Program-made: the position numbers and the translations under genes
Shown: one piece after another, positions 35,009 through 46,870 of the stretch
Numbering within the stretch: the stretch's first letter is position 1
Layout of the letters: each line of letters begins with the position of its first letter
NCBI RefSeq assembly: GCF_001613795.1
Contig: NZ_LPVZ01000020.1
Span: 1 to 64,000 of the forward strand
Direction: 5' to 3'
DNA length: 64,000 nucleotides
Source of the DNA: Thalassospira sp. MCCC 1A01148
Lineage (GTDB): Bacteria; Pseudomonadota; Alphaproteobacteria; Rhodospirillales; Thalassospiraceae
Notes under the pieces: generated by a model
Told to the model about the DNA's origin: nothing
The model's input: only the letters and a program-made list of their open reading frames with translations
Databases searched by the model: none

Positions 35009-36829
35009 ATGACGAGTTTGCAGGATTATGCCGATTGGCAAAACTTGCCGACCATGTTTTTCGACAAGGCCAAGAAACATGGCAACGCGCCGTTTCTCTG
35101 GACGAAAAATCCCGAAAGCAAGGAATTTGAATCCACCAGTTGGCAAGAAGCTGCCGATCAGGTGCGTGCGCTTGCCCGTTCCCTTTATGACATTGGCGTA
35201 CGCCCCGGTGATCGGGTTCTGCTGGTTTCGGAAAACCGCACCGAATGGGGGATTGCCGACCTTGCCATCATGTGCGTCGGGGCCATGACCGTTCCGGCCT
35301 ACACCACCAATACCGAGCGCGATCATCTTCACGCGATCGAAGACAGTGGTGCGGCGATTGCCATCATCTCGACCAAGAAACTTGCCCAGCCCTTCCTGCA
35401 TGCCGCCCTTGATAGCGGGCGCTGCCGCCATGCGATCATGATGGAAGAATGGGGACAAAGCTTTGTCGGTGATATCACCATTTCGCGCTGGGATGATCTG
35501 ATTGCCAAGGGGCGCGGCCTGACCCACGACGTGGATGCCTGGATCTCCAAGATCAATCGCGAAGACCTTGCCTGCCTGATTTACACTTCGGGCACCGGCG
35601 GCTCGCCCAAGGGTGTGATGCTCAGCCACGGGGCGATCATTTCAAACTGCATGGGCGCGTTTGACATCATCGAAACCCTTGGCATCGACAAGGAAATCTT
35701 CCTGTCCTTCCTGCCACTGTCGCATTCCTATGAACATACTGCGGGCCTTTATTTCCCGATCAGTATTGATGCCCAGATCTATTACGCCGAAGGGCTTGAT
35801 AAGCTGGCCGCCAATCTGGCCGAAGTCAAACCGACCATCATGACGGCTGTGCCGCGCCTTTATGAAATGCTCTATCAGCGCATGAGCCGCATGGTCGAAA
35901 AGGAAGGCGGACTGAAGCAAAAGCTGTTTGACCTTACACTTCGTCTTGGCCGCAAGAATTACGAAGGCGAACGACTGGGGCCGATCGAAAAGCTTCAGAA
36001 CCTTGCCTGTGAACTGTTGCTCCGTCGAAAGCTGCGTCAGCGCTTTGGCGGACGGATCAAGGCGATGGTATCGGGTGGTGGACCGCTGAATTACGAACTG
36101 GGTGTTTTGTTCGTCTCATGCGGCATCCGCATTCTTCAGGGCTATGGCCAGACGGAATTCGCCCCGGTGGTATCGTGCAACCGTGCAGAAAACAACAAGC
36201 TGCGCACTGTCGGCCCACCGATGGTCGGGGCCGAGGTCAAGATTGCCGATGACGGTGAAATCCTGCTGCGCGGTGAAAGCATGATGAAGGGTTACTGGAA
36301 CCTGCCCGAAGTCACGGCATCGACCATTATCGACGGCTGGCTGCATACCGGTGATATCGGCACGTTCGATGAACAGGGCAGCCTGATGATCACGGACCGC
36401 AAGAAGGACATCATCGTCAATTCCGGTGGCGACAATATTTCGCCCCAGCGGATCGAAGGCCTGATGACCCTTGAGACCGAGATTTCCCAAGCCATGGTCT
36501 ATGGCGATGACAAGCCCTATCTGGTGGCTGTTCTGTGGCCCGAAGAAGACTTCATGCGCGAATTTGCCCGCGACAACGGGCTAACGAATGATATCGAGGC
36601 CCTTGGCAAGAACGAGGAATTCCGCAAGATCATCCGTTCGGCCATTGACCGGGTGAACAAACGCCTGTCGACCATTGAAAAGGTGCGCAGCTTCATGTTT
36701 GCCGAAGCGCCCTTTACCATCGACAATGAAATGCTGACCCCGTCGATGAAAATCCGCCGCCACAAAATCCGCGAAGCCTATGCCAAACAGCTTGATGGCC
36801 TTTATCAGCGCAAGCGCGGCGGCCAATAG
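35009..36829 (+). CDS. AMP-dependent long-chain acyl-CoA synthetase
   Basis: A 606-residue adenylate-forming enzyme of the long-chain FACS group (TIGR/FAA1-like rather than E. coli FadD-like). It has YTSGTGGSPKGVMLSH (an unusual TSGTGG in place of TSGTTG), LPLSHSYEHTAG, GYGQTEFAPVVS, LHTGDIGTFDEQGSLMITDR and a C-terminal lysine in SMKIRRHKIRE. It should activate fatty acids for degradation or lipid synthesis. AAGGAA precedes the ATG at 35009; the open frame starts earlier without a site. The small P-loop gene follows after 26 bases. Confidence 0.88.
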   Translation: MTSLQDYADWQNLPTMFFDKAKKHGNAPFLWTKNPESKEFESTSWQEAADQVRALARSLYDIGVRPGDRVLLVSENRTEWGIADLAIMCVGAMTVPAYTTNTERDHLHAIEDSGAAIAIISTKKLAQPFLHAALDSGRCRHAIMMEEWGQSFVGDITISRWDDLIAKGRGLTHDVDAWISKINREDLACLIYTSGTGGSPKGVMLSHGAIISNCMGAFDIIETLGIDKEIFLSFLPLSHSYEHTAGLYFPISIDAQIYYAEGLDKLAANLAEVKPTIMTAVPRLYEMLYQRMSRMVEKEGGLKQKLFDLTLRLGRKNYEGERLGPIEKLQNLACELLLRRKLRQRFGGRIKAMVSGGGPLNYELGVLFVSCGIRILQGYGQTEFAPVVSCNRAENNKLRTVGPPMVGAEVKIADDGEILLRGESMMKGYWNLPEVTASTIIDGWLHTGDIGTFDEQGSLMITDRKKDIIVNSGGDNISPQRIEGLMTLETEISQAMVYGDDKPYLVAVLWPEEDFMREFARDNGLTNDIEALGKNEEFRKIIRSAIDRVNKRLSTIEKVRSFMFAEAPFTIDNEMLTPSMKIRRHKIREAYAKQLDGLYQRKRGGQ

Positions 36830-36855
36830 AAGCCAAACGACTGACCATAAAGACG

Positions 36856-37278
36856 ATGACCCGCCCCAAAGACATCAAACAAACCCTTACCCTGGTCCGG
36901 GGGCTTCCCGGATCAGGTAAATCGACGCTTGCCAAAAACCTGTGTCAGGCGACCGGTGCCGTGCATCTGGAAGCCGACATGTTCATGGTCGACCATGAAG
37001 GGTTTTACGAATTTGACGGCACCCGCCTGTCACAAACCCACGCAAGGTGCGAGGCCGAATGTCACAACTCCCTGTCCGAGGGGTATGACGTTGTTGTCTC
37101 CAACACATTCACCCGTTTCTGGGAAATGAAGGCCTATATCGATATGGCCGACAAGCACGACATTCTGTTGCAGATCGTCGAATGCCATGGCCGTTTTGGC
37201 AGCATCCATATGGTGCCCGACGAAACGCTTGCCGATATGCGTGATCGCTGGGAACCACTGCCGGAAAAGTACCGCTAA
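36856..37278 (+). CDS. Small P-loop NTPase, N4BP2/zeta-kinase-like
   Basis: A 140-residue single-domain P-loop protein. It has Walker A RGLPGSGKSTLAK (15-27), HLEADMFMVD with two acidic residues after strand 2, then a helix SQTHARCEAECHNSLSEGY, VVVSNTFTRFWEMKAYID and a C-terminal lid with arginine (MRDRWEP). The order resembles polynucleotide-kinase-like domains of NEDD4-binding protein 2 and zeta-toxin kinases. It could phosphorylate a nucleotide, RNA end or small metabolite. No antitoxin is next to it. Probably co-transcribed with the acyl-CoA synthetase. Confidence 0.7.
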   Translation: MTRPKDIKQTLTLVRGLPGSGKSTLAKNLCQATGAVHLEADMFMVDHEGFYEFDGTRLSQTHARCEAECHNSLSEGYDVVVSNTFTRFWEMKAYIDMADKHDILLQIVECHGRFGSIHMVPDETLADMRDRWEPLPEKYR

Positions 37279-37290
37279 GGGGCTCGCCAC

Positions 37291-38082
37291 TCAGTTGGCG
37301 CTCGAAAAGACTTTTTCAAGGATATCGGTGGTCCAGCGGGTCGGATCGCTTCGAATATCTGCTTCCTGAAGCGCGATATAATGGAACAGGCCATCCATCG
37401 CCTTGTCTGTTGCGTGGTCGGTCAATGATGCCTTGAGGTCGGGCACAAATGGCAGTTGGTCATATTGACCAACCATCTGATCATAAAGCGACAAGGCCCC
37501 GGTATCTGACAGTGCGTCTGTTATCATCGGGCGCAAGCGGCCTTCGATATCGTTGCCCGAAACACGTCGCAAATATTGGGTTGCGGCGTCACCCGGGCCC
37601 TGCAAGATACCCTTGGCATCGGCTACCGTCATCTGACGCACCGCATTGACCAGAATATCCCCGGCATCCTGCATCGTCTGCTCGGCTGCCCGGTTCATGC
37701 GCAATTCGATTTCATCGGCGTAACTGCCAAGACCCGCAGCATCCATAAGCTTCTGTGCGGCCTCAACCTCGTCTGGCAGTGGAATATGGGCGACCGGATC
37801 GGCATTAAAGCCATCGACAGCCCCAAGCTGATCGATCACCAGCTCAACCCCGATATCAAGCGCCTGCTTGAGCCCCTGCTCGACCGTATCTGATGACAGG
37901 GCGGAAATCGCCGATCCACTGTCGCCGGACGTGCTTCCCGAACCAGATGACGTCATCGCATCACCAAGGGCGTCCTTGGCTTTGTCAAAGAAAGACTGGG
38001 CGTGAACAGGGGCGACGAGATACCCCAAAACAAGCGCAGCAACGCCGGCTTTGAAAAGGCGATTTGTCATCGGGTTTTGCAT
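37291..38082 (-). CDS. DUF4197 family exported protein
   Basis: A 263-residue protein with a signal peptide (cleavage likely after PVHA, about residue 28), then a Ser/Gly-rich linker and a helical DUF4197 domain: EQGLKQALDIGVELVIDQL, then IPLPDEVEAAQKLMDAAGLGSYADEIELRMNRAAE. Function of the family is unknown; the protein should be periplasmic. AGGA lies 6 bases before the ATG. It follows clpB on the same strand, across a terminator, and converges with the P-loop gene. Confidence 0.82.
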   Translation of the reverse strand: MQNPMTNRLFKAGVAALVLGYLVAPVHAQSFFDKAKDALGDAMTSSGSGSTSGDSGSAISALSSDTVEQGLKQALDIGVELVIDQLGAVDGFNADPVAHIPLPDEVEAAQKLMDAAGLGSYADEIELRMNRAAEQTMQDAGDILVNAVRQMTVADAKGILQGPGDAATQYLRRVSGNDIEGRLRPMITDALSDTGALSLYDQMVGQYDQLPFVPDLKASLTDHATDKAMDGLFHYIALQEADIRSDPTRWTTDILEKVFSSAN

Positions 38083-38149
38083 GCGCAGTCCTGTCGTGTT
38101 GGTTAAGGCATCTGATGATCACTATCATGAAAAACAATCATGGCCCGAA

Positions 38150-38179
38150 AAAGACAAAACCCCGGTTAACCAACCGGGG
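38150..38179 (-). terminator. Rho-independent terminator of clpB
   Basis: CCCCGGTT and AACCGGGG with an AACC loop; on the minus strand it is followed by TTTGTCTTTTTC. It lies about 27 bases after the clpB stop. Confidence 0.88.
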
Positions 38180-38205
38180 TCTTGTATGTGAGATTTCAGG
38201 TGACC

Positions 38206-40797
<2,592 letters not shown>

Positions 40798-41182
40798 TCC
40801 TGTCACTCCTTGAGCCAACAGTATTCAGACGATGTGGACCTTCTTGGAAGCGTCCACGACATTGGTGTCATTACCGAATTTTCAAATTATAGATTATTTC
40901 GACAGCGACAACATTGATATGTCTCAGTCTAGCGCGTTTGCAACCATATCCCCCTACAAAAGTTGCAAGAATTAATTGTGCACTGCAACACAACTTTCTG
41001 GCATTATTCCAGATATCATCAGAGATCGCTGAGTAAAACGCGTTGTCGTATGCACCACCGAGCTACGCATCAAGGGTTGCCCTTGGCAAAACAACGTTCT
41101 AACGTCGCCCGAACAGACAAAATAGACATGCCATTCGTCCCGTTTTTCCGGCATGTCAAAGCGCCATACAGGAACACAGATC
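40798..41182. other. Divergent promoter region of clpB and the MOSC gene
   Basis: No coding sequence is supported. On the minus strand a TATAAT-like element (plus-strand 40886-40891) lies about 90 bases before clpB. TTGCAA occurs twice further upstream. I looked for the alphaproteobacterial heat-shock pattern (CTTG, 16-18 bases, CYTAT) and did not find a convincing match. Confidence 0.45.
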
Positions 41183-41947
41183 ATGACGATCGAACTCAAA
41201 GCCATCAAAAGATACCCGGTCAAGGGAATGCGCGGTGTTGACCTTAAAGAGGCAAAAATAAGCGCACACCACATGATTACCGATGATCGTCGTTTTGTGA
41301 TCGCCACCCAATCATCTGTTGGCCAGGAAGGCGTTCATGAATGGGCCCGTAAAAGCAATTTCCTGCAATTGGTCAACACGCCCAAACTGGCAGAAATCGG
41401 CACCGATTATGACGACGCCACCTGCACGCTGACAATTCTTCGAAATGGTCGGGCGATTTGCAAGGGCAAGCTTGATGAATCCATGGGGCGCACTGTGGTC
41501 GAGGATTTCCTCAAGGCGTTTCTGAAAAACGAGATCGCAGGCACACCAAGAATCTATTCAGTCCCCGACACCAATTTCGGCGACATGAAAGAACCATACA
41601 TATCGCTTCTCAACCTCGCATCAATTCGCGATTTTGGCAGCCGGATTGTCCAAAGTGAAATCGATCCGATGCGTTTTCGCGGCAACCTGTTGGTTGACGG
41701 GCTGGAACCTTGGAAAGAACTGGAATGGAACGAGGACAAGATCATCAAGATCAATGATGTTTCGTTCCGTGTCGTCCACCCGATTACGCGCTGCAAGGCG
41801 ACCAGTGTTAATCCCGATACCGCAGTTGCCGACATCAACGTTCCGCTGATGCTGCGCAAGGGGGTAAACCACCTTTACATGGGTGTATACCTTGAGGCAC
41901 TTGACGATGGCACCATCACGCCGGGCGACGAACTGATCCTTGCCTAG
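41183..41947 (+). CDS. MOSC domain-containing protein
   Basis: A 254-residue protein with an N-terminal MOSC_N barrel (IKRYPVKGMRGVDLKEA) and a C-terminal MOSC domain. The conserved cysteine and its context are present: ITRCKATSVNPDTAVADI. MOSC proteins carry sulfur or bind molybdenum cofactor; the YcbX-type members reduce N-hydroxylated compounds with Moco. AGGA precedes the ATG at 41183. It converges with the VirD4-like gene, with only 6 bases between the stop codons. Confidence 0.88.
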   Translation: MTIELKAIKRYPVKGMRGVDLKEAKISAHHMITDDRRFVIATQSSVGQEGVHEWARKSNFLQLVNTPKLAEIGTDYDDATCTLTILRNGRAICKGKLDESMGRTVVEDFLKAFLKNEIAGTPRIYSVPDTNFGDMKEPYISLLNLASIRDFGSRIVQSEIDPMRFRGNLLVDGLEPWKELEWNEDKIIKINDVSFRVVHPITRCKATSVNPDTAVADINVPLMLRKGVNHLYMGVYLEALDDGTITPGDELILA

Positions 41948-41953
41948 CCGCGG

Positions 41954-43552
41954 TCAGTCATTGTCGGAATTGAATGTTGGGGCATGGACAGCCATGCCCT
42001 TGAACATCTCGTCATGATACCAGTCGATACGATAGGCACGAATGGGTGGGCATCCCTTACGAAACAGGATTTGCTCTTCCTTCGGGAAGCGGGCGACTTC
42101 GGGCGATTTCAGGATCGCCTGAGTATCCTGTGATCGCAGATGTACCGGTCGGCTGGTATCCTTGCCGCCGCCGGTGTCCTCAAATCTCGACATCGCCGTC
42201 AGACCAGAAACCCAGTCAAGGTTGAACGCACCTTCCTGACTTAGAACAGAAATGGCATCAACGCGCCCAACCACGTTTTCCCAGTTCAGACAGACATCCA
42301 TCAGACCACTGACGCCCGAAAAACCGGGCCAGACAATCATGCCATCGCCATAACCACCGCCCAAAAGGCGCTCAAACAACGGCATACGGCCAACACGTTC
42401 GATCCCGTCGAGCAAAACAAGAAACTCCGGGTCACCGGACTTCCATCCCCGCTGATTGATCAGGTTCATAATCCCCGACAGCATCACACGGCTAAACGAT
42501 GGCTGAACTTGCGGGTTTTCACCGCCAAGCTGGCCAATGACAAAGATCGAAACCGGGCCGCTTGTGATGTCCTCAAGCGTGAAGCTGCTTTTACTCACCA
42601 GACGCGCGATCTGCGGGTTGTCAAACTCCTCGGTTGCCGCCCGACAAGCCTCGATTATCTTCATGCGCTGATCTTCGGTCATATCAAGAATGTTCAGCGC
42701 GACCTCGGATATACGGCCGTCCGCGGACTCAATGCTCATCAATTCTTCAAGAATTTTATAGAACCGGTGCGATGGCATGATCAGGTTACGACGCACCTCG
42801 CCAAGGTTGCGGTCTTCCTTGGGACTTCTCTGGATTGTGAAAACAATAAAGCCCTGAAGCAGGGTTCGGGCGATCCGAACTTCCTGTTCATCCAGTTCCT
42901 GCACAAATACAGGCGCCAGCAGCGTGTCGGCAATGAAACCCGTATCGGAAATCAAGCCTTCACCTTGTTGGCGAATGAAATCGAACGGATTGAATTGCTC
43001 TGTTTCCGCGCCGGATTGCTTGTGCGGGTCAATGACAATCAGCCGTTGCCCCATCTTGCTTCTGCGATCATGGATCGCGCGGAAAATGCTGCCGTGGCGT
43101 TCATAAACAAACAGATTTCCGGGATGCAAAAGCGCATTTGGTTCCGCGGATGCACGATAATATTCCTCGGGCTTGGTGGCAAAGGTCAGAACGCGCTTCA
43201 GGCCACTCGCCCCAAGTAAACGCTTGTTCTCACCCCAGCGACCAAGAACCAAATCCGGACTGTTTTCAAGAAGCTTGCGACCATTGAGGTCTTCGACACT
43301 TGCCCACTGCCCCTCGGCCTTCATTTTTGCCGCCTCGGCCGCATTGGCAGGTTTCTTTGATTTCCTCGACGCGGGCGATTTCATGCGATTGAGGACAATG
43401 ACAACCAGCGGCAGGAACATGGGAATGATGAAACATACAGCACCGAGAAGTGCCAGTTCATAATCACCGTTAAACAGGCCAAGGGCGACAACCATCGCAC
43501 CAAGAGCCCACAACAAAACCATGACGACCCGAAATAAGCCAGTCCCCATCAA
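41954..43552 (-). CDS. Orphan VirD4/TraG-like membrane protein with lost ATPase motifs
   Basis: A 532-residue protein built like a type IV coupling protein. Two N-terminal membrane helices (about 8-28 and 33-53) are followed by the VirD4 order: QWASVEDL, LVLGRWG, a strand reading LIVIDPHK then QFNPFDFI, a helical insertion, EFLVLLDGIERVGRMPLFE (about 373-391) and the C-terminal RFPKEEQILFRKGCPPIRA (about 487-505). Where Walker A should be (about 120-130) there is TFATKPEEYYRAS without any GxxxxGK(S/T), and Walker B reads LLDGIE instead of LLDE. ATPase activity is therefore unlikely. No relaxase or other type IV secretion gene is near. Function unknown. Confidence 0.72.
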   Translation of the reverse strand: MMGTGLFRVVMVLLWALGAMVVALGLFNGDYELALLGAVCFIIPMFLPLVVIVLNRMKSPASRKSKKPANAAEAAKMKAEGQWASVEDLNGRKLLENSPDLVLGRWGENKRLLGASGLKRVLTFATKPEEYYRASAEPNALLHPGNLFVYERHGSIFRAIHDRRSKMGQRLIVIDPHKQSGAETEQFNPFDFIRQQGEGLISDTGFIADTLLAPVFVQELDEQEVRIARTLLQGFIVFTIQRSPKEDRNLGEVRRNLIMPSHRFYKILEELMSIESADGRISEVALNILDMTEDQRMKIIEACRAATEEFDNPQIARLVSKSSFTLEDITSGPVSIFVIGQLGGENPQVQPSFSRVMLSGIMNLINQRGWKSGDPEFLVLLDGIERVGRMPLFERLLGGGYGDGMIVWPGFSGVSGLMDVCLNWENVVGRVDAISVLSQEGAFNLDWVSGLTAMSRFEDTGGGKDTSRPVHLRSQDTQAILKSPEVARFPKEEQILFRKGCPPIRAYRIDWYHDEMFKGMAVHAPTFNSDND

Positions 43553-43770
43553 TCACTCCCCGAAAATGCGCCGATGCCGTGAAAGAATGCCGGCTGCAAG
43601 TTGCCGATCTTGGTTTCACGGTTTTAATTGTATTTTGTCCCCGATCCCGCACCAACAATAATCGAAGGTTGTGCGGGGTATTCAATTATATGCTTATACA
43701 GTTTCACGTCTCTTAAAGCACTGCATCTTTGGGGGAACAACCAGCTATATTCTTCTGAACCAAAACGACA

Positions 43771-43803
43771 ACACCCCTGCAAGCGGCCTGCTTGCAGGGG
43801 TGT
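43771..43803 (-). terminator. Strong hairpin after the DUF4167 gene
   Basis: ACACCCCTGCAAGC and GCTTGCAGGGGTGT form a perfect 14-bp stem around GGCCT. On the minus strand it is followed by TGTCGTTTTGG, a weak T tract. It lies 25 bases after the DUF4167 stop. Confidence 0.8.
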
Positions 43804-43828
43804 TTGTCATGTCGAAGTTCGTTTCTGA

Positions 43829-44593
43829 TCAGGCCGAAACCGGTTCGGATCCCTCGTCAGAAGTAGCACCTTCTTCATCTTCACGGCCGGCAGCCCGGCT
43901 GCGACCACGGCGTGCGGTCGGATGACGACCACGGGTACGCGCAGAACTGCTTGCGGCGCGACGCGGTTTCTTTTCGCCTTCGTCGCCTGATTCAGCACCG
44001 TCTGTATTGGCTGTTGCGTCATCACCAGATGTTTCTGCCGGTGCGCTTTCCTCAGCGGTCGCTTCGTCGGATTTCCGCGGACGTCCACGACCTGTGCTAC
44101 GTGTATCCGAACGACGCGCGCGCGGGGCGCGCTTAGGCTTGCCACCATCATCTTCCGACGCTTCAGCAGCATTCTTGTCTGCTTCTACAGGGGTGTTGTT
44201 GTCGTCACCATTGTTCGACGCATTTTCTGCGTTTTCACTGGTGTCGCCCTGCTGTTCGTCGTTCTGGTTTGACTGGCCGTCGTTGCGGTCGTCACGGCCA
44301 CGATTGTTACGCTGACGATTGTTTTCACCACGTTCTTCACGGCGCTGATTTTCCCATTCCTGGGCGGCCTGAAGGATACGATGGTAGTGTTCAGCATGCT
44401 GGTAGTAGTTTTCAGCTAGAACAGGATCGTCAGTCGCGTCCTTTGCTAGTGAAACATACTTTTCGTAAACCTGCTGGGCATTGCCGCGTACGCGACCGTC
44501 CGGCCCATTGCTGTCAAAATTCTGAAATTTTGGATTTACTGGACGTTTATTCGACTGTTGCCGTCCGCGCGGACGTTTATTGTTATTTCTCAT
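43829..44593 (-). CDS. DUF4167 domain-containing protein
   Basis: A 254-residue protein. The N-terminal DUF4167 domain (about 1-85) reads RNNNKRPRGRQ, then RVRGNAQQVYEKYVSLAKDA and LAENYYQHAEHYHRIL. The rest is disordered: an Asn/Arg/Gln-rich stretch, an acidic Ala/Glu stretch and an RG/RS-rich basic tail, which suggests RNA binding. The family is typical of alphaproteobacteria and usually sits near prmC and clpB, as here. Function unknown. Confidence 0.88.
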   Translation of the reverse strand: MRNNNKRPRGRQQSNKRPVNPKFQNFDSNGPDGRVRGNAQQVYEKYVSLAKDATDDPVLAENYYQHAEHYHRILQAAQEWENQRREERGENNRQRNNRGRDDRNDGQSNQNDEQQGDTSENAENASNNGDDNNTPVEADKNAAEASEDDGGKPKRAPRARRSDTRSTGRGRPRKSDEATAEESAPAETSGDDATANTDGAESGDEGEKKPRRAASSSARTRGRHPTARRGRSRAAGREDEEGATSDEGSEPVSA

Positions 44594-44882
44594 ATCAACA
44601 TGACTTTGGTGTTGAAGGACAATCCGGCGGCATCATCGGCCCCGGAACCACTCCGTCTGAAAAACATATTTCCCGCTAAACAGCGCCGATCACGGCATTC
44701 GTACAAACCTGCCGGGAACCTTGAAAGGAACGGAGATTCTAGACTGTTTACAGGGGAACACGGCGCTTTCATAAGCGCGTCGGGCACCCGGCCCGTTCAA
44801 ATCAACCTATATGGCTTGGCGGCTTATTCCAACTGTTTTTTTCACTCGCAGATGCTTTTTTTACATCACAGGTGCGGATTTA

Positions 44883-45785
44883 TCAGATTATGCAACGTCC
44901 GACCGAACAACGGGTTTTCTTTGCCGCAACGCAACGTACAATACCGCCAAGATCTTCACGGTATTCCACCCCGACAAAGCCGGCTTCGATCAACAACTGC
45001 CCGACATCCTTTTCCTGACCGCGACCGATTTCAAAAATGACAAAGCCGCCCGGTTTTGCCAGATCAAACGCAACTTGCGACAACACACGATAAGCCGCCA
45101 ATCCATCGCCCTCGTCCGTCAGGGCAACGCGGGGATCAAATTTCTGCACTTCTTGCGAAAGTGTCGTCATTTCATCGGCAGTAATATAGGGCGGGTTTGA
45201 CATGACAAGATCAAACCCCTCTGCGCGATCCTTGGCGTCAAGCGCGCTATCCCAGTCCGAGACACGAAACTCGACCTGATCATCAAGTTCGAGAAGCCGC
45301 GCATTTTCCCGCGCACAGGTCACCGCCCCCTCGCTCAGATCAAGACCAATCCCCGTTGCTCCGGGCAAGTCACCAACCGCTGATAATAACAGGCACCCCG
45401 TGCCCGTCCCAAAATCAACAATCCGTGGCGCGTCGGCATCTTCCAGAAAATCGATCGCCCATTCGACAAGTGTTTCACTGTCGGGTCGCGGCTCAAGCGT
45501 TTCGGGCGACAATTTGAAAGTATGGCGCCAGAAATCACGTTCGCCCAAAATACGTCCCACCGGTTCATGCCCGATGCGACGCGCAATCATGTCGCGAAAC
45601 GTATCAGCCTTGTCAGCAGAAACGACATCTTCAGGCCATGCACTGATCCGGCCACTATCCACACCTGCCGCCCGTGCCAGCAAAATGCGCGCATCCATAC
45701 GCGCATTTTCAATACCGGCCTCGCTCAAGGCCGTCACGGCCTCGGCCATCAGGGCGCCAAGGTTTGAAGACGCGTCAGAAGACAT
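44883..45785 (-). CDS. prmC: Peptide chain release factor N5-glutamine methyltransferase PrmC
   Basis: A 300-residue PrmC/HemK that methylates the glutamine of the GGQ motif in release factors. It has the N-terminal helical domain with DARILLARAAG, the SAM motif VDFGTGTGCLLLSA (one alanine-to-cysteine style change from the usual GTGSGAI) and the catalytic NPPY in LVMSNPPYI. The substrate gene prfA lies directly upstream with a 2-base gap. The last residues (KTRCSVGRCII) look like a non-conserved extension. Confidence 0.95.
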   Translation of the reverse strand: MSSDASSNLGALMAEAVTALSEAGIENARMDARILLARAAGVDSGRISAWPEDVVSADKADTFRDMIARRIGHEPVGRILGERDFWRHTFKLSPETLEPRPDSETLVEWAIDFLEDADAPRIVDFGTGTGCLLLSAVGDLPGATGIGLDLSEGAVTCARENARLLELDDQVEFRVSDWDSALDAKDRAEGFDLVMSNPPYITADEMTTLSQEVQKFDPRVALTDEGDGLAAYRVLSQVAFDLAKPGGFVIFEIGRGQEKDVGQLLIEAGFVGVEYREDLGGIVRCVAAKKTRCSVGRCII

Positions 45786-45787
45786 GA

Positions 45788-46870
45788 TCAGCTTTCAATT
45801 TCGGCAAGCTTTTGCGCCTGTTCTTCAGAGATCAGGGCATCAATCATTTCGTCAACCGCAGGACCACCGGCAATGAAATCATCCAGCCGATAAAGGGTCA
45901 GGTTGATGCGATGATCGGACACGCGCCCTTGCGGGAAGTTATAGGTGCGAATGCGTTCCGAACGATCCCCCGACCCGACCTGTGATTTACGGTCAGCGGC
46001 ACGTTCGCTGTCCTTGCTTTCGCGTTCCTGATCATAAAGACGCGACATCAGCATCTTCATCGCTTTTTCTTTGTTCTTGTGCTGGGATTTTGCTTCCTGG
46101 CTGGCGGCGACAACACCGGTCGGAATATGTGTAATGCGGACCGCACTGTCGGTGGTGTTCACGTGCTGACCGCCTGCACCCTGCGAACGATAGGTATCAA
46201 TACGCAGATCCTTGGGATCAATCTTGATGTCAACGTCCTCGGCCTCTGGCAGAACAGCAACCGTTGCCGCAGATGTGTGAATACGGCCGCCACCTTCGGT
46301 CACCGGAACACGCTGAACGCGATGCACACCACTTTCAAATTTCAGACGGGCGAACACGTCGGTCCCTGAAACATTCACGATGACTTCCTTGAAACCGCCA
46401 AGGTCGTTTTCACTGGCATCCATCTGTTCGAACTTCCAGCCACGGCCTTCGGCATATCGCTGATACATACGATACAAATCGGCTGCAAACAGGGCTGCTT
46501 CTTCACCACCCGTGCCTGCGCGGATTTCAAGGATGGCGTTCTTGGTATCCGCACTGTCTTTGGGGATCAGCATCAGCTTCATCTGACGCTCGGCCTCGGG
46601 CAGCTTTTCCTGAATATCGTATTTTTCGGCTTCGGCCATTTCGCGCATGTCGCGATCACCGTCCGGGTCTTCCAGGATTTCCTCGGCCTCGGACAGATCG
46701 TTCAGCAGTTTTTTATAGGCTTCGATTGCCTCGACCACCGGTGCCAGTTCCGCATGTTCGCGCGACAACTTTGAAAAGCCATCACCATCAAGCTCTCCGC
46801 TTGAAAGAAGCGCGTTGAGTTCGTCGAACCGGCGTGTAACGCCTTCGAGTTTCCCAAGGTCCAAACTCAC
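45788..46870 (-). CDS. prfA: Peptide chain release factor 1
   Basis: A 360-residue RF1 that reads UAA and UAG. The catalytic GAGGQHVN is intact, and the tripeptide region [14 protein letters not shown] precedes it. The start codon is GTG (GTGAGTTTG), which overlaps the hemA stop by four bases (GTGA), so translation is coupled. It sits between hemA and prmC. Confidence 0.97.
   Translation of the reverse strand: MSLDLGKLEGVTRRFDELNALLSSGELDGDGFSKLSREHAELAPVVEAIEAYKKLLNDLSEAEEILEDPDGDRDMREMAEAEKYDIQEKLPEAERQMKLMLIPKDSADTKNAILEIRAGTGGEEAALFAADLYRMYQRYAEGRGWKFEQMDASENDLGGFKEVIVNVSGTDVFARLKFESGVHRVQRVPVTEGGGRIHTSAATVAVLPEAEDVDIKIDPKDLRIDTYRSQGAGGQHVNTTDSAVRITHIPTGVVAASQEAKSQHKNKEKAMKMLMSRLYDQERESKDSERAADRKSQVGSGDRSERIRTYNFPQGRVSDHRINLTLYRLDDFIAGGPAVDEMIDALISEEQAQKLAEIES

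Noticed and set aside
40830..40980. Heat-shock (sigma-32) promoter of clpB
   Set aside because: Expected for clpB, and a CTTG is present, but no CYTAT element lies at the right distance.
41954..43552. Remnant of an integrated conjugative element
   Set aside because: No relaxase, integrase, att-like repeats or other tra/virB gene is near, the gene is intact, and its base composition resembles the neighbours.
44785..44815. tRNA-like T-loop sequence GTTCAAATC
   Set aside because: The flanking bases do not form a T stem, and no acceptor or anticodon arm can be built around it.
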